Shown piece after piece: positions 30,231 to 40,112 of a stretch of 64,000 nucleotides of DNA. Source of the DNA: Gilliamella apis (GTDB lineage Bacteria; Pseudomonadota; Gammaproteobacteria; Enterobacterales; Orbaceae). The position numbers and the translations under genes are program-made. The notes beneath the pieces are model-generated. The model was given only the letters and a program-made list of their open reading frames with translations, did no database searches and was not told the DNA's origin. Every line of letters starts with the position of its first letter. Position 1 is the stretch's first letter. The stretch covers positions 83,921-147,920 of the forward strand of contig NZ_NASD01000004.1 in assembly GCF_002142155.1 (NCBI RefSeq). The letters are read 5' to 3'.

Positions 30231-30719
30231 TTATCTATGTGATTTGATTAATTGTTGACTCATATGGGCATGGGTAATTGCTATGGCTAGTGCATCTGCC
30301 GCATCCGCCTGAGGACTTGCTGGTAATTTCAATAGTAGTTTAACCATATGTTGAACTTGTTTTTTGTCGGCAGCCCCAGTGCCAACCACACTTTGCTTAA
30401 CCAAGCGAGCAGCATATTCAAAAACAGGTAAATCATGATTGACTGCAGCAACAATTGCAGATCCTCGTGCTTGGCCTAATTTTAAAGCAGAATCGGCATT
30501 ACGTGCCATAAAGACTTGTTCTATAGCAAACATGTCTGGTTGAAATTGAAGAATAATTTCACTTACACCTGCATAGACACGTTTTAATCGTGTGGGTAAA
30601 TCATCGACAGCAGTGCGAATACAGCCACTGCCAAGATAGGTAAGTTGTCGTCCCGTCTGACGAATTACGCCATAACCCGTCAAACGAGAGCCTGGGTCAA
30701 TACCCAGAATGATAGTCAT
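30231..30719 (-). CDS. ruvC: Holliday junction resolvase RuvC
   Basis: RuvC cuts Holliday junctions in the RuvABC complex. The 162-residue product has the four acidic catalytic residues: Asp in [10 protein letters not shown], Glu in AIEQVF, and two Asp in QADAADALA. It is about 11 residues shorter than E. coli RuvC, at the C-terminus. Its ATG shares one base with the yebC stop (TAATG), implying translational coupling. ruvA and ruvB, which follow ruvC in many relatives, are not here: acrB lies convergent instead. Confidence 0.96.
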   Translation of the reverse strand: MTIILGIDPGSRLTGYGVIRQTGRQLTYLGSGCIRTAVDDLPTRLKRVYAGVSEIILQFQPDMFAIEQVFMARNADSALKLGQARGSAIVAAVNHDLPVFEYAARLVKQSVVGTGAADKKQVQHMVKLLLKLPASPQADAADALAIAITHAHMSQQLIKSHR

Positions 30720-31462
30720 TAGAGTGTTGCAGCAACTTCGTCTGACACTTCTCCGTTATGATAAACCTCTTGAACATCATCACAATCTTCAAGCATGTCG
30801 ATAAGACGTAGTAGTTTTGGTGCAGACTCAATATCAAGATCAACTTTGGTTGCTGGAATCATTGAAACTTCAGCTGATTCAGCTACTAAACCGGCTGCAT
30901 CAAGTGCATCTTTAACTTCACCGAATGATTCTGGTGTAGTAAATACATCAATTGCACCATCATCATAAGTAACCACATCATCCGCACCAGCTTCAAGCGC
31001 AGCATCCATTACTTGATCTTCATCAGTTCCAGCAGGATAAGAGATCACACCTTTTTTAGTAAATAAATAAGACACTGAACCATCAGTACCTAAGTTACCA
31101 CCAGTTTTAGTAAAAGCGTGACGAACTTCAGATACAGTTCGGTTTCGGTTGTCACTTAAGCATTCAACCATTACTGCAGTACCTGCAGGTCCATAACCTT
31201 CATAGATGATAGTTTCCATATTTGTATCATCTTCACCACCGACACCACGAGCAATTGCTCTGTTCATGGTATCTCGAGTCATGTTGTTAGATAATGCTTT
31301 GTCCATAGCAGCACGTAGACGAGGGTTAGACGCTGGATCGCCACCACCAAGTTTTGCTGCGGTTACAAGTTCGCGAATAATTTTGGTAAAGATTTTACCG
31401 CGTTTAGCATCTTGAGCTGCTTTGCGATGTTTGGTATTGGCCCATTTACTATGACCTGCCAT
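30719..31462 (-). CDS. yebC: YebC/PmpR-family protein
   Basis: The 247-residue product begins [18 protein letters not shown], the hallmark of the YebC family, with the DNRNRT segment midway. Family members act as DNA-binding regulators or, in recent work on relatives, assist the ribosome at proline-rich stretches. The role here is not set by sequence. It is coupled to ruvC, an arrangement kept across gammaproteobacteria. Confidence 0.93.
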   Translation of the reverse strand: MAGHSKWANTKHRKAAQDAKRGKIFTKIIRELVTAAKLGGGDPASNPRLRAAMDKALSNNMTRDTMNRAIARGVGGEDDTNMETIIYEGYGPAGTAVMVECLSDNRNRTVSEVRHAFTKTGGNLGTDGSVSYLFTKKGVISYPAGTDEDQVMDAALEAGADDVVTYDDGAIDVFTTPESFGEVKDALDAAGLVAESAEVSMIPATKVDLDIESAPKLLRLIDMLEDCDDVQEVYHNGEVSDEVAATL

Positions 31463-31690
31463 AAAATTCTCCAGATTAAATAATTTAAAAATCGTGCTAT
31501 TTTAACAAACTTTTAACTAAAGTTCATTATCAATCTATTTATTGATTTTATACTTGAATATAATCAGAATTTTTCTTATTTACACTTAAAGTATGAAAAT
31601 GAAATGAACTGATTTTCATCAAAAGGTAAATTTAATTTTTATTTCTTATCAACAAAGAGAAATATAGCATAGGAAAAAAATTAACAAACA

Positions 31691-31718
31691 AAAAGCGCCT
31701 TATTGATTAGGCGCTTTT
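31691..31718 (-). terminator. terminator of the dusB-fis operon
   Basis: AAAAGCGCCT pairs with AGGCGCTTTT (10 pairs, 8-base loop). On the minus strand a U-run follows (UUUUUGUUUG), about 35 bases after the fis stop. Confidence 0.88.
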
Positions 31719-31750
31719 AAATTATCTAACAATATATGTTTAAGTATCGA

Positions 31751-32047
31751 CTAACTCATTCCATATTGTTTTAATTTTTTGCGTAAAGTACCACGATTGA
31801 TACCAAGCATATTTGCTGCTCGAGTTTGATTGCCACGAGTATATTGCATAACCATATCAAGGAATGGGTGTTCAACTTCAGCTAACACTAATTCGTATAG
31901 ATCAGTAGGATCTTCACCATTTAATTGTGATAAATAGTTTTTTAAAGCCTGTTTTACCGAATCTCGCAAAGGTTTTTGTGTTATTTGGTCTTGTGAGTTT
32001 ACAGTTGTAAATTTAAGTGCTGCAGCTGTAACGCGTTGTTCTGACAT
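31751..32047 (-). CDS. fis: nucleoid protein Fis
   Basis: This 98-residue protein has exactly the length of E. coli Fis. STVNSQDQ-type N-terminal residues, [15 protein letters not shown] and the helix-turn-helix [20 protein letters not shown] are nearly identical to it. Fis bends DNA and controls rRNA promoters, recombination and replication. It follows dusB by 16 bases, the conserved dusB-fis arrangement, so its level should follow that operon's promoter. Confidence 0.98.
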   Translation of the reverse strand: MSEQRVTAAALKFTTVNSQDQITQKPLRDSVKQALKNYLSQLNGEDPTDLYELVLAEVEHPFLDMVMQYTRGNQTRAANMLGINRGTLRKKLKQYGMS

Positions 32048-32063
32048 AGTATATTTAACTCTT

Positions 32064-33062
32064 TTATTTGTTTCTAATTTGACTAAAAAATGCTTTTAGT
32101 GTTTTTACTTGCTCACTTGTATTGCTAAGTACACTAAATAAGCGCCTGAATTGATCACTGTCAGCATAGTTCTTGGTATACCAATTTACATGCTTTCTGG
32201 CAATCCGTAATCCTTTGTATTCTCCATAGAATTGATAAAGTTCTTCAAGGTGTGTTAACACTATTTGCTCAACTTCATCAATTGACTTATTTTTCTTTAA
32301 CTGTCCGTGTGCTAAATAGAATGCAATTTCTTCAAATATCCAAGGTCGCCCTTGTGCCGCTCGGCCGATCATTATACCATCAGCTTGCGTATATTTAAAA
32401 ACATCTTTTGCTTGTTCTGGGGTACAAATATCACCATTTGCAATTACCGGAATAGTTACCTTTTCTTTAACTGCTTTAATGGATTCATATTCGGCCTTTC
32501 CATTGAATAAGCATGCACGACTTCGCCCATGAATAGTAATGGCCTTTATGCCACAATCTTGCGCAATTTGTGCGATTTCAATGCAATTTCTATTATTTTT
32601 ATCCCATCCAGTCCGAGTTTTTAATGTTACTGGTACATCAACAGCACCAACAACTTTCTGCAAAATAGTTTTTATCAGTTCTGGATACTGCATTAAAGCA
32701 GATCCAGCTAATTTTTTATTCACTTTTTTAGCTGGACATCCCATATTAATGTCAATTAACTGAGCGCCATGCTTGACGTTAAATTCAGCAGCTCTTGCCA
32801 TTTCATCCGGGTCTGAGCCAACGATTTGAACTGCACGTATACCGACATCATCACTTGAAATCATTCTTAATGCTGACTTGTCAGTATGCCAAACGTCAGA
32901 ATTTGCTAAAAACATTTCAGAGACAGTCATCCCTGCACCAAATTTGTGACATAAGTTCCGAAACGGTTTGTCACTTATTCCTGCCATGGGGGCTGCAATC
33001 AGATTGTTTTTTAAGTTGACCTTTCCGATACTAAGCGAATTAAGGCCGGCTATATTACGCAT
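32064..33062 (-). CDS. dusB: tRNA-dihydrouridine synthase B
   Basis: The FMN enzyme reduces uridine in the tRNA D-loop. The 332-residue product has [13 protein letters not shown] near the start, the catalytic Cys in [22 protein letters not shown], and GDICTPEQA and [10 protein letters not shown], which hold the flavin phosphate. Its position, prmA-dusB-fis, identifies it as DusB and not DusA or DusC. Confidence 0.96.
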   Translation of the reverse strand: MRNIAGLNSLSIGKVNLKNNLIAAPMAGISDKPFRNLCHKFGAGMTVSEMFLANSDVWHTDKSALRMISSDDVGIRAVQIVGSDPDEMARAAEFNVKHGAQLIDINMGCPAKKVNKKLAGSALMQYPELIKTILQKVVGAVDVPVTLKTRTGWDKNNRNCIEIAQIAQDCGIKAITIHGRSRACLFNGKAEYESIKAVKEKVTIPVIANGDICTPEQAKDVFKYTQADGIMIGRAAQGRPWIFEEIAFYLAHGQLKKNKSIDEVEQIVLTHLEELYQFYGEYKGLRIARKHVNWYTKNYADSDQFRRLFSVLSNTSEQVKTLKAFFSQIRNK

Positions 33063-33097
33063 TTTTTCTCGAAGTTAAAAGGGGTAATGTTAATTTT

Positions 33098-33964
33098 TTA
33101 TAATTTTTTACCAGTTATACGGCACCATTCATCTTGTTCAATAACCTGATCAAGTACAAACTCAGTTTGATATGCATCACATACGCTTTGTGATTGATTA
33201 GCTAAGATACCAGATAGTCCAAGTTCTCCTGATGGTTTTACTAATTTACTAATCTGTGGTTTAAGTTCTTTCAATGGTCCAGCCAATATGTTAGCTACTA
33301 CCACATCCGCTTGTAAATTATCAGGAATATCTTTTGCTAAATAAAGCTCAATCTTTCTACTTACTTTGTTGCGCTCAGCATTGTCTCGACTTGCTTGGAT
33401 CGCTTGAGGATCAATATCAATGCCTATAACTCTTGCTGCCCCTAATTTTAACGCAGCAATGGCTAAAATACCTGAACCACATCCGTAATCGATCACAATT
33501 TTGTTAGTAAGATCGAGACTATCTAGCCAAGTTAAGCATAAAGCTGTCGTAGGGTGAGTCCCTGTACCAAAGGCTAAACCAGGATCTAACATTACATTAA
33601 CCGCATTGGGATCTGGTATTTCACGCCAGCTAGGGCAGATCCATAATCGTTTACCAAATTGCATTGGATGGAAATTATCCATCCATTCTCGTTCCCAGTC
33701 TTTATCTTCCAATTGTTCGATTTTATAAGAGTATTGCTCAAGATTTAAGATTGCTTTTAACTCATCAATATCTGTTTCAGCATCATATAATCCGACAACA
33801 TCGGTATTTCCCCAAAGTTTTGTTTCGCCAGGTAAAGGTTCAAAAACTGGGTTATCAAAAGTATCTTGAAAAGTGACTGACACAGCACCTGATTCTTCTA
33901 ATTGTTCGCTAATACTTTCAGCTAAATCACTAGTAGTGTTAATTCTGAGTTGAATCCAAGGCAT
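33098..33964 (-). CDS. prmA: ribosomal protein L11 methyltransferase
   Basis: PrmA trimethylates several amino groups of ribosomal protein L11. The 288-residue product has the N-terminal substrate-recognition domain ([11 protein letters not shown]), the linker [15 protein letters not shown], and the SAM-binding domain with [27 protein letters not shown] and [10 protein letters not shown]. Its start overlaps the end of panF by 26 bases. The MPWIQL start is the family's, so the overlap looks real. Confidence 0.96.
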   Translation of the reverse strand: MPWIQLRINTTSDLAESISEQLEESGAVSVTFQDTFDNPVFEPLPGETKLWGNTDVVGLYDAETDIDELKAILNLEQYSYKIEQLEDKDWEREWMDNFHPMQFGKRLWICPSWREIPDPNAVNVMLDPGLAFGTGTHPTTALCLTWLDSLDLTNKIVIDYGCGSGILAIAALKLGAARVIGIDIDPQAIQASRDNAERNKVSRKIELYLAKDIPDNLQADVVVANILAGPLKELKPQISKLVKPSGELGLSGILANQSQSVCDAYQTEFVLDQVIEQDEWCRITGKKL

Positions 33965-35390
33965 AATTTTTTCCTATTTGGCCCAAATGATTGGCAATAA
34001 TAAATATAACTAATCCAATAAGTAATGAAGGTACTATTGGATGGAAAGCATAAATTTTAATGTTATAAACAGCAAGTAGTGTGTAGCTTATAGCACCAGA
34101 AATCATCGAGCACAATGCCCCTGTTGAATTAGCTTTTTTCCAATATAGTCCGAGTACTAGAGGCCATAAAAATACCGCTTCAAGTCCACCAAAAGCTAAC
34201 AAATTTAGCCATATAATCATTTCTGGTGGGTTCCATGCAGCGACAATTAATAAACCACCAAAAATAAAGGTGATGATAATTGATATGCGAGTAAGCATTT
34301 TATCACTAAATTTAGTATTTGGTCTCATCGTTAAGAATAGGTCTTTAATAATTACTGATGAAACTTGTAATAATTGTGCATTAATGGTGGACATAATTGC
34401 TGATAATGGTGCTGCCAAAAAAATTCCTGCGGCTAAAGGTGGTAAAACCTTTATAATTAGTGTTGGCACAATTTGGTCTGGAATCGTTAAATCACTTATT
34501 ATTGCTCTTCCAAGGGCACCAGATAAATGCATAGTTAACATGATGATTGTTACAACTGTAGTACCAATAATAATGCCTTGATGAACCGCTTTACTATCTT
34601 TATAAGCCATGCAACGAACAGCAGTATGTGGTAAACCAACAACCCCAAAGCAGACTAGAACCCAGAACGAAGCCATAAAAGGGAAGTCCATAAAATTGTC
34701 AGGGCCTTGAGGTGTTAATAAAGCAGGATCGATCTGATTTAAACGATCCATAATATTTGTAATGCCACCACCTGCATAAATAATGGCAACTAATAGCAAA
34801 ATAGCGCCAATTATCATTACTAATCCTTGAAATGCATCATTTAATATGCTGGCTCTAAACCCGCCAAAGGCAGTATAAATTACTGTACCGATACCAAAAA
34901 TAAGTAATCCTATATCATAGGGAATACCTACAGATGATTGTAATAATCGGGCTCCACCGACAAATTGTACTGTCATCGCACCGATAAAAGCAGTAATTAG
35001 AGCAATACTTGCAAACCATACAATCATTTTACTTTTATAGTGAGAATAGAGCATATCACTTAGCGTAATAGCATTATATTTACGCGCTAAAATAGCGAAT
35101 TTTTTTCCTAAAATACCAAGTGAAAGTAGTACAGTAGGAACTTGGATCATGGATAAAAGCACCCAACCAAGGCCATATTTATAAGCGGCACCCGGCCCGC
35201 CAATAAATGAACTGGCACTAATATAAGTCGCAGCTAAAGTCATCGCCAGTAAAAAACCGCCCATAGTCCGATTACCAATAAAATAATCAGTAAATTGGTT
35301 CACTTTTTTTCGTTTTGCATATGCATAAATTGATAATGCAAATACAAATATAAGATAAATAACAAGAGGAAGAATAATATCTAATTGCAC
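33939..35390 (-). CDS. panF: sodium/pantothenate symporter
   Basis: PanF is the sodium:solute symporter that takes up pantothenate. The 483-residue product has about 13 membrane helices and the SSS signature regions ([35 protein letters not shown]), and its length equals E. coli PanF (483). It lies 11 bases after yhdT and overlaps prmA, the same order as in E. coli. Confidence 0.94.
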   Translation of the reverse strand: MQLDIILPLVIYLIFVFALSIYAYAKRKKVNQFTDYFIGNRTMGGFLLAMTLAATYISASSFIGGPGAAYKYGLGWVLLSMIQVPTVLLSLGILGKKFAILARKYNAITLSDMLYSHYKSKMIVWFASIALITAFIGAMTVQFVGGARLLQSSVGIPYDIGLLIFGIGTVIYTAFGGFRASILNDAFQGLVMIIGAILLLVAIIYAGGGITNIMDRLNQIDPALLTPQGPDNFMDFPFMASFWVLVCFGVVGLPHTAVRCMAYKDSKAVHQGIIIGTTVVTIIMLTMHLSGALGRAIISDLTIPDQIVPTLIIKVLPPLAAGIFLAAPLSAIMSTINAQLLQVSSVIIKDLFLTMRPNTKFSDKMLTRISIIITFIFGGLLIVAAWNPPEMIIWLNLLAFGGLEAVFLWPLVLGLYWKKANSTGALCSMISGAISYTLLAVYNIKIYAFHPIVPSLLIGLVIFIIANHLGQIGKNYALDSTQN

Positions 35391-35401
35391 GGTTTAATGG
35401 C

Positions 35402-35629
35402 CTATTCTAGTGGAATATTTTTAAATTGTTTTTTTACTATAGCAAAACACAACAAGATAAAACCCAATGGTACAAATATGCAAGATAGTTCAAACCATAA
35501 TGGAAAACCCAAAAATCCGGTTTGATTTTTGACAGTATATGCAGTGATTACCCATGCAGCGAAGTAAATGATAGTCAGTAGCAATGAAAGTTTTGCTTCT
35601 TTATTAGCCTGCTTGTAACGAGTATCCAT
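35402..35629 (-). CDS. yhdT: small membrane protein YhdT (DUF997)
   Basis: The 75-residue protein has two membrane helices, AKLSLLLTIIYFAAWVITAY and LSCIFVPLGFILLCFAIVKK, in the pattern of E. coli YhdT. It always precedes panF and is thought to be a partner of the symporter, though no function is proven. First gene of yhdT-panF-prmA-dusB-fis, divergent from ilvC. Confidence 0.9.
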   Translation of the reverse strand: MDTRYKQANKEAKLSLLLTIIYFAAWVITAYTVKNQTGFLGFPLWFELSCIFVPLGFILLCFAIVKKQFKNIPLE

Positions 35630-35697
35630 ATTAAATAAATGGTTAAGTGATTTGGGGTGGCTTAGAGTAAAAGAAAGTAGTTAACTTAGCAAGTATA

Positions 35698-35763
35698 TTG
35701 CAATTTATGCAACATAATATTCTAAATATATCAATTTCCGCAATTATGCTTTTACGGTATAGT
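35698..35763 (+). promoter_or_regulatory. ilvC promoter with LysR-type (IlvY-like) operators
   Basis: TTGCA-ATTTA-TGCAA (35698-35712) is a perfect interrupted palindrome of the T-N11-A class. A related site, CCGCAATTATGC, lies at 35738-35749. TATAGT (35758-35763) is a fair -10, but the matching -35 (TTTCCG) is poor, as expected for an activated promoter. In E. coli IlvY binds two such sites before ilvC. No ilvY gene is in the window, so it would act from elsewhere. Confidence 0.5.
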
Positions 35764-35806
35764 GCATACAACTTAAATATCAGAAATTCAACTCATGGAG
35801 AGAATA

Positions 35807-37285
35807 ATGTCAAATTATTTTAATACACTAAATTTACGCGAAAAATTAGAACAATTAGGTCAATGTCGTTTTATGGCGCGTGATGAATTTGCATCAGAAG
35901 CTAATTTTTTAAAAGGCAAAAAAATTGTCATCGTAGGTTGTGGTGCACAAGGTCTTAACCAAGGACTAAATATGCGTGATTCTGGTTTAGATATCGCTTA
36001 TGCATTACGTAAAGAAGCCATTGATGAAAAAAGAGCATCATGGAAAAAAGCTACTGAAAATGGTTTTAAAGTAGGAACTTATGAAGAATTAATTCCAACA
36101 GCTGATTTGGTTATCAACCTTACTCCTGATAAACAACATTCTGCTGTAGTACAAGCTGTACAACCATTAATGAAAAAAGATGCGGCATTAGGTTATTCAC
36201 ATGGTTTTAATATTGTTGAAGTTGGTGAAAAAATCCGACCAGATATTACTGTTGTTATGGTTGCGCCAAAATGCCCAGGAACAGAAGTTCGTGAAGAATA
36301 TAAACGTGGATTTGGCGTTCCAACCTTGATTGCTGTGCATCCAGAAAATGATCCGAAAGGCGAAGGTCTAGCAATTGCTAAAGCATGGGCGGCTGCAACA
36401 GGTGGTCATCGTGCAGGTGTTTTACAATCCTCTTTTGTTGCTGAAGTTAAATCAGATCTAATGGGTGAACAAACTATTTTATGTGGAATGTTACAAACTG
36501 GATCATTACTTTGCTTCGATAAATTGGTTGCTGATGGCGTAGATCCTGCATATGCGTGTAAATTATTGCAATTTGGTTGGGAAACGATCACTGAAGCATT
36601 AAAACAAGGTGGTATTACCTTAATGATGGATCGTTTATCAAATCCAGCTAAATTACGTGCTAATGCATTAGCTAAAGAATTAAAAGTGATCATGACTGAT
36701 CTTTATCGTAAACATATGGATGACATCATTTCTGGTGAGTTTTCATCTACTATGATGAGAGATTGGGCTAATGATGATGTTAATTTATTGAAATGGCGTA
36801 AAGAAACTGGTGAAACTGCATTTGAAAAAGCGGCAGAATATCAAGGTAAGATTGATGAACAAGCTTATTTCGATCAAGGTGTTGTAATGGTTGCTATGGT
36901 TAAAGCTGGTGTTGAACTTGCCTTTGAAACAATGCTTGAATCTGGCATTTTACCTGAATCAGCTTATTATGAATCATTACATGAGTTACCACTTATTGCA
37001 AATACCATTGCCCGTAAACGTCTGTATGAAATGAACGTGGTTATTTCAGACACCGCTGAATATGGTAACTATTTATTTGCTAATGCTGCTGTACCATTAT
37101 TAAAAGAGAAATTTATGCCAATGTTACAAGCAGGTGATTTAGGAAAAGCAATTCCTGAAGGCAGTGTTGATAATGCGCAATTACGTGATGTTAATGAGGC
37201 TATTCGTCATCATCCAATCGAAGTTATTGGACGTAAACTTCGTAGCTATATGACTGATATGAAACGTATTAATGTTGCAAGTTAA
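35807..37285 (+). CDS. ilvC: ketol-acid reductoisomerase (class II, NADPH)
   Basis: IlvC isomerises and reduces acetolactate and acetohydroxybutyrate, the step between IlvG/M and IlvD. The 492-residue, two-repeat class II protein has the NADPH loop [20 protein letters not shown] and the metal-binding [10 protein letters not shown] and the later LAFETM region. ATG 35807 has GGAGAG upstream and gives the family N-terminus [13 protein letters not shown]; the ATG at 35795 lies inside the ribosome site. It is apart from ilvGMEDA, as in E. coli. Confidence 0.97.
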   Translation: MSNYFNTLNLREKLEQLGQCRFMARDEFASEANFLKGKKIVIVGCGAQGLNQGLNMRDSGLDIAYALRKEAIDEKRASWKKATENGFKVGTYEELIPTADLVINLTPDKQHSAVVQAVQPLMKKDAALGYSHGFNIVEVGEKIRPDITVVMVAPKCPGTEVREEYKRGFGVPTLIAVHPENDPKGEGLAIAKAWAAATGGHRAGVLQSSFVAEVKSDLMGEQTILCGMLQTGSLLCFDKLVADGVDPAYACKLLQFGWETITEALKQGGITLMMDRLSNPAKLRANALAKELKVIMTDLYRKHMDDIISGEFSSTMMRDWANDDVNLLKWRKETGETAFEKAAEYQGKIDEQAYFDQGVVMVAMVKAGVELAFETMLESGILPESAYYESLHELPLIANTIARKRLYEMNVVISDTAEYGNYLFANAAVPLLKEKFMPMLQAGDLGKAIPEGSVDNAQLRDVNEAIRHHPIEVIGRKLRSYMTDMKRINVAS

Positions 37286-37303
37286 TTTTATCAATCGATT
37301 ATT

Positions 37304-37328
37304 AAAAGGTGCTAAATAGCACCTTTTT
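37304..37328 (+). terminator. terminator of ilvC
   Basis: AAAAGGTGCT pairs with AGCACCTTTT over a 4-base loop and is followed by more T residues. Confidence 0.92.
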
Positions 37329-37390
37329 TTATGCTAAAAATTTGTTAATTACAATTATATGAACTTACTATTTCTATTCAAATTAAATTT

Positions 37391-37445
37391 GATCCGAAAG
37401 GATCATTAAGATCTATATTTGGATCTAACTTAGATCATTTGGATC
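37391..37445. promoter_or_regulatory. array of six helically phased GATC sites upstream of zapC
   Basis: GATC occurs at 37391, 37401, 37410, 37422, 37433 and 37442, so spacings are 10, 9, 12, 11 and 9 bases, close to one helical turn each. Five of the six units are followed by A/T-rich sequence. A long A/T tract (37446-37560) separates the array from zapC. GATC is the Dam methylation and SeqA recognition site. Whether this organism uses them is not known from the window. Confidence 0.6.
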
Positions 37446-37578
37446 TTTGATAAATTGCAATAAAATTTTTAAAAATTAAATAATTAAAATTTTTTTATTT
37501 TAAATTTTTATTTATTTTTTATATAAATTATGGTATATTTTGTTCAAATTTAGTTCAATTTGAAAGGATGAAATATCA

Positions 37579-38160
37579 ATGAAAATGGCTTTTCGACCAA
37601 CAGATAGCTGGCGTTGGTATTTTGATAATGAATATGACAGTTTAATGCTCGAAATTTCATCAGAAATGCTATTTCGTTGTAATTATGCTAGCAAAATATT
37701 AATCCCAGATGTATTTAATGAGTTTTCTTTTTCAGTTGATGATGCAACGGCTTACTACCAGTTTTATGATAGCTGTCAATCATTGGCGTTAACTGACTCA
37801 CAAAAAATTGAATTATCCATTAATGCAATTGTTGCCGCAAACTTTTTAAAGCCACAAATGCCTAAAAGCTGGTATTTTTCTCAACAGCCAATGCTTTACC
37901 AGCCTAAAGTAGCAGATATTGTTACTGTAAATATGCAAGAAACTGGCCAACAAATATGTTTATTGGTGGTTGAAGCGGGTGAGAACGCCTCACTTTGTAT
38001 TATTGCTCAACCAACGTTTATAGCGATGAACAAAACCTTTTACTTTTCAGAAGCAATCAAAGTGATGAATGACAGATTAGCTTTAGTTAACACACTAGTA
38101 GAAACAGAAAATTCAATAGGTTCTGAGCATGAACAATTAGAATTAAAAGCTATTTCTTAA
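37579..38160 (+). CDS. zapC: cell division protein ZapC
   Basis: ZapC binds and bundles FtsZ at the division ring. The 193-residue product matches E. coli ZapC (180 residues) in DSWRWYFDNEYDSLMLEI, LFRCNYASK, LKPQMPKSW and LLVVEAGENASLCIIAQP. AAGGA lies about 12 bases before ATG 37579, and a second ATG is two codons in. ycbX lies downstream in the opposite direction, as in E. coli, which supports the call. A short inverted repeat, TTCAAATT/AATTTGAA (37543-37564), lies right before the ribosome site. Confidence 0.93.
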   Translation: MKMAFRPTDSWRWYFDNEYDSLMLEISSEMLFRCNYASKILIPDVFNEFSFSVDDATAYYQFYDSCQSLALTDSQKIELSINAIVAANFLKPQMPKSWYFSQQPMLYQPKVADIVTVNMQETGQQICLLVVEAGENASLCIIAQPTFIAMNKTFYFSEAIKVMNDRLALVNTLVETENSIGSEHEQLELKAIS

Positions 38161-38389
38161 TTAACATAATTTTATTTTAAATGAGTAGCTACCTCTACTC
38201 ATTTATTCATTTGTAACATGGTGTAGTCTTCGTATCAATTTAATATTATTGAAAAAAGCTTAAATCGCATTTTATAATGATTCAAAGAAAGTACAGTTGT
38301 AGAGTGCGAACACAGAAATATAAATAAAAAAATAACTTTCTAAACATCCATAATAACCTTTTATCTATATTTTAATTTTAATAAATTTC

Positions 38390-39490
38390 TCATTTTGCTA
38401 GTTCTATAGTGATATCACCTTTTGGTATACAACTACAAGCAAGAATACGTTTATTTTGTTTTACCGCTGATTGAGTTAATGATTCTACATTGCCTTTTTT
38501 TAATAATACTGAGCAGCGGCCACAAACTCCGGCTCGACAAGAATTAGGTAGTGAAATATGATGTTGTTCGAGTTGTTCTAAAATTGTTTGCTGATTATTA
38601 CCAACAATTTTTTTATCTTCGAATGTAATTGTACACGGTTGAGAGTCTTTTGTTGCTTGTTTAGGGAAGTTTTTTATGTAATTTTTAGCTGGTTGCCGCT
38701 CAATTATCTCAATTTTATCACCAATAGATACAGTGCCATGATTGCGAGCAATCATATTCATGCCGAAATCGATTTTACCTTCTCGATCCGCTCTAAAGTA
38801 ACTTAAAGTTCTCAATGGTTCATTATTAGGTAATGCTTTGGCTGAATTGATATTGAATGTGGTTAATACACAACGAGTACAAGGTTTAACAATATCAAAA
38901 ATTACTTCGCCTATTTTAATCGTTTTCCAGCCATCTTCAGCAAACGGAATAGCTCCATCAATAATAATATTGCCACGAAATTGGCGAATATCTAATTTTT
39001 CTGAGCACTGTTGTTCCAGATAATTGAATGAAGCTTGATTTAATAATAAATAAGGATAACCATCAGCAAAGCTTACCGGTACATCAGGATAGCGTTTAGT
39101 TTTTCTGGTTAGATGTTTACCTATCCAGCGTATTTGTACATCTTTTTCGAGAATATTACTAAAAAATTGATTAACTTTTATTGGTGCAATATGGGAAGTG
39201 AAGTGATTTCCCCAGACCTCTGTGGCTTCATTGCTTAATGAAAACTCATCAAAATCAATAATTATTGATTCGTTAGTTGGCAGCGAAACCGCTATCTGAT
39301 TGTTGTGTAATGTGGTTTTTAGTTTCAACAGTTCTGGATATTGTCTAGCCGTAATAAAAGTGCCATCAGGTTCACTTAACATCAAAACGCGGTCATGTTC
39401 AAAACCACCATCAATACTATTGGCTACTGTTAATGCAATACCTTGCATTGATTTAATCGGATAGATAAATAGTTGGTTAACTTTGATCAT
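38390..39490 (-). CDS. ycbX: MOSC and 2Fe-2S ferredoxin domain protein YcbX
   Basis: The 366-residue protein has an N-terminal MOSC beta-barrel (LFIYPIKSMQGI), the MOSC domain with the molybdenum-cofactor cysteine region VKPCTRCVLT, and a C-terminal plant-type ferredoxin with CRAGVCGRC ... CSC. In E. coli YcbX is a molybdoenzyme that reduces N-hydroxylated bases such as 6-N-hydroxylaminopurine and so protects DNA. Length is like E. coli YcbX (369) and the zapC-ycbX convergent pair is conserved. Confidence 0.92.
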   Translation of the reverse strand: MIKVNQLFIYPIKSMQGIALTVANSIDGGFEHDRVLMLSEPDGTFITARQYPELLKLKTTLHNNQIAVSLPTNESIIIDFDEFSLSNEATEVWGNHFTSHIAPIKVNQFFSNILEKDVQIRWIGKHLTRKTKRYPDVPVSFADGYPYLLLNQASFNYLEQQCSEKLDIRQFRGNIIIDGAIPFAEDGWKTIKIGEVIFDIVKPCTRCVLTTFNINSAKALPNNEPLRTLSYFRADREGKIDFGMNMIARNHGTVSIGDKIEIIERQPAKNYIKNFPKQATKDSQPCTITFEDKKIVGNNQQTILEQLEQHHISLPNSCRAGVCGRCSVLLKKGNVESLTQSAVKQNKRILACSCIPKGDITIELAK

Positions 39491-39582
39491 TATGTTTAAA
39501 AATTTAAATTTATTATTAAATAAAATTATATAACCAATTTCTCATAGTAGCAGAATAAATACGGTAAATTATTTTAATTTAC

Positions 39583-40068
39583 TTAATCATCTAATTGTTT
39601 ATAACTGATATCAACAATAACGTAATACGTTTTACCATTAGGTGTTACAACTGATATTTCATCATCAATTTTATGACCTATTAACGCTCTAGCAACAGGA
39701 CTATTAATTGATATCCAATTTTTTTTCGGATCAAATTCATCAGCGCCAACAATACGATAAATGTGCAATTCTCCAAATTCATCTTCTAATTTGACCCATG
39801 CGCCAAAAAAAACCTTACCTTCTTGACGCGGATCAGGATCGACAATTTTTAAGATCTCTAAGCGTTTAGTCAAGAATCGTACTCGTCTATCAATTTCTCT
39901 TAGTCGTCTTTTTCCATAGATATATTCGGCATTCTCACTACGATCGCCAAGTGCGGCCGCATCAGATACCGCTTGGGTTACTCTTGGTCTTTCTTCTTTC
40001 CATAAATATTTCAGTTCACGATCGAGTGCCAAGTAGCCTTCTCTTGTTATATAATTAGCTTTTTGCAT
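39583..40068 (-). CDS. greB: transcription elongation factor GreB
   Basis: GreB binds the secondary channel of RNA polymerase and triggers cleavage of backtracked RNA. The 161-residue product has the N-terminal coiled coil with the tip acidic residues in GDRSENAEY, KRRLREIDRRVRFLTKRLE, and the C-terminal FKBP-like domain (GKVFFGAWVKLED). KVFFGAWV and the basic patch mark it as GreB and not GreA. Divergent from tex with a 44-base gap. Confidence 0.95.
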   Translation of the reverse strand: MQKANYITREGYLALDRELKYLWKEERPRVTQAVSDAAALGDRSENAEYIYGKRRLREIDRRVRFLTKRLEILKIVDPDPRQEGKVFFGAWVKLEDEFGELHIYRIVGADEFDPKKNWISINSPVARALIGHKIDDEISVVTPNGKTYYVIVDISYKQLDD

Positions 40069-40112
40069 GATGAATATAAATTCCGTTAATCGACAAGATA
40101 TACAGAGATACC

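Noticed and set aside
37391..37560. Possible replication origin (GATC cluster with GATCT-A/T-rich 13-mer-like units next to an A/T tract)
   Set aside because: No DnaA-box-like TTATCCACA sequences were found nearby, and the flanking genes (ilvC, zapC) are not typical of an origin.
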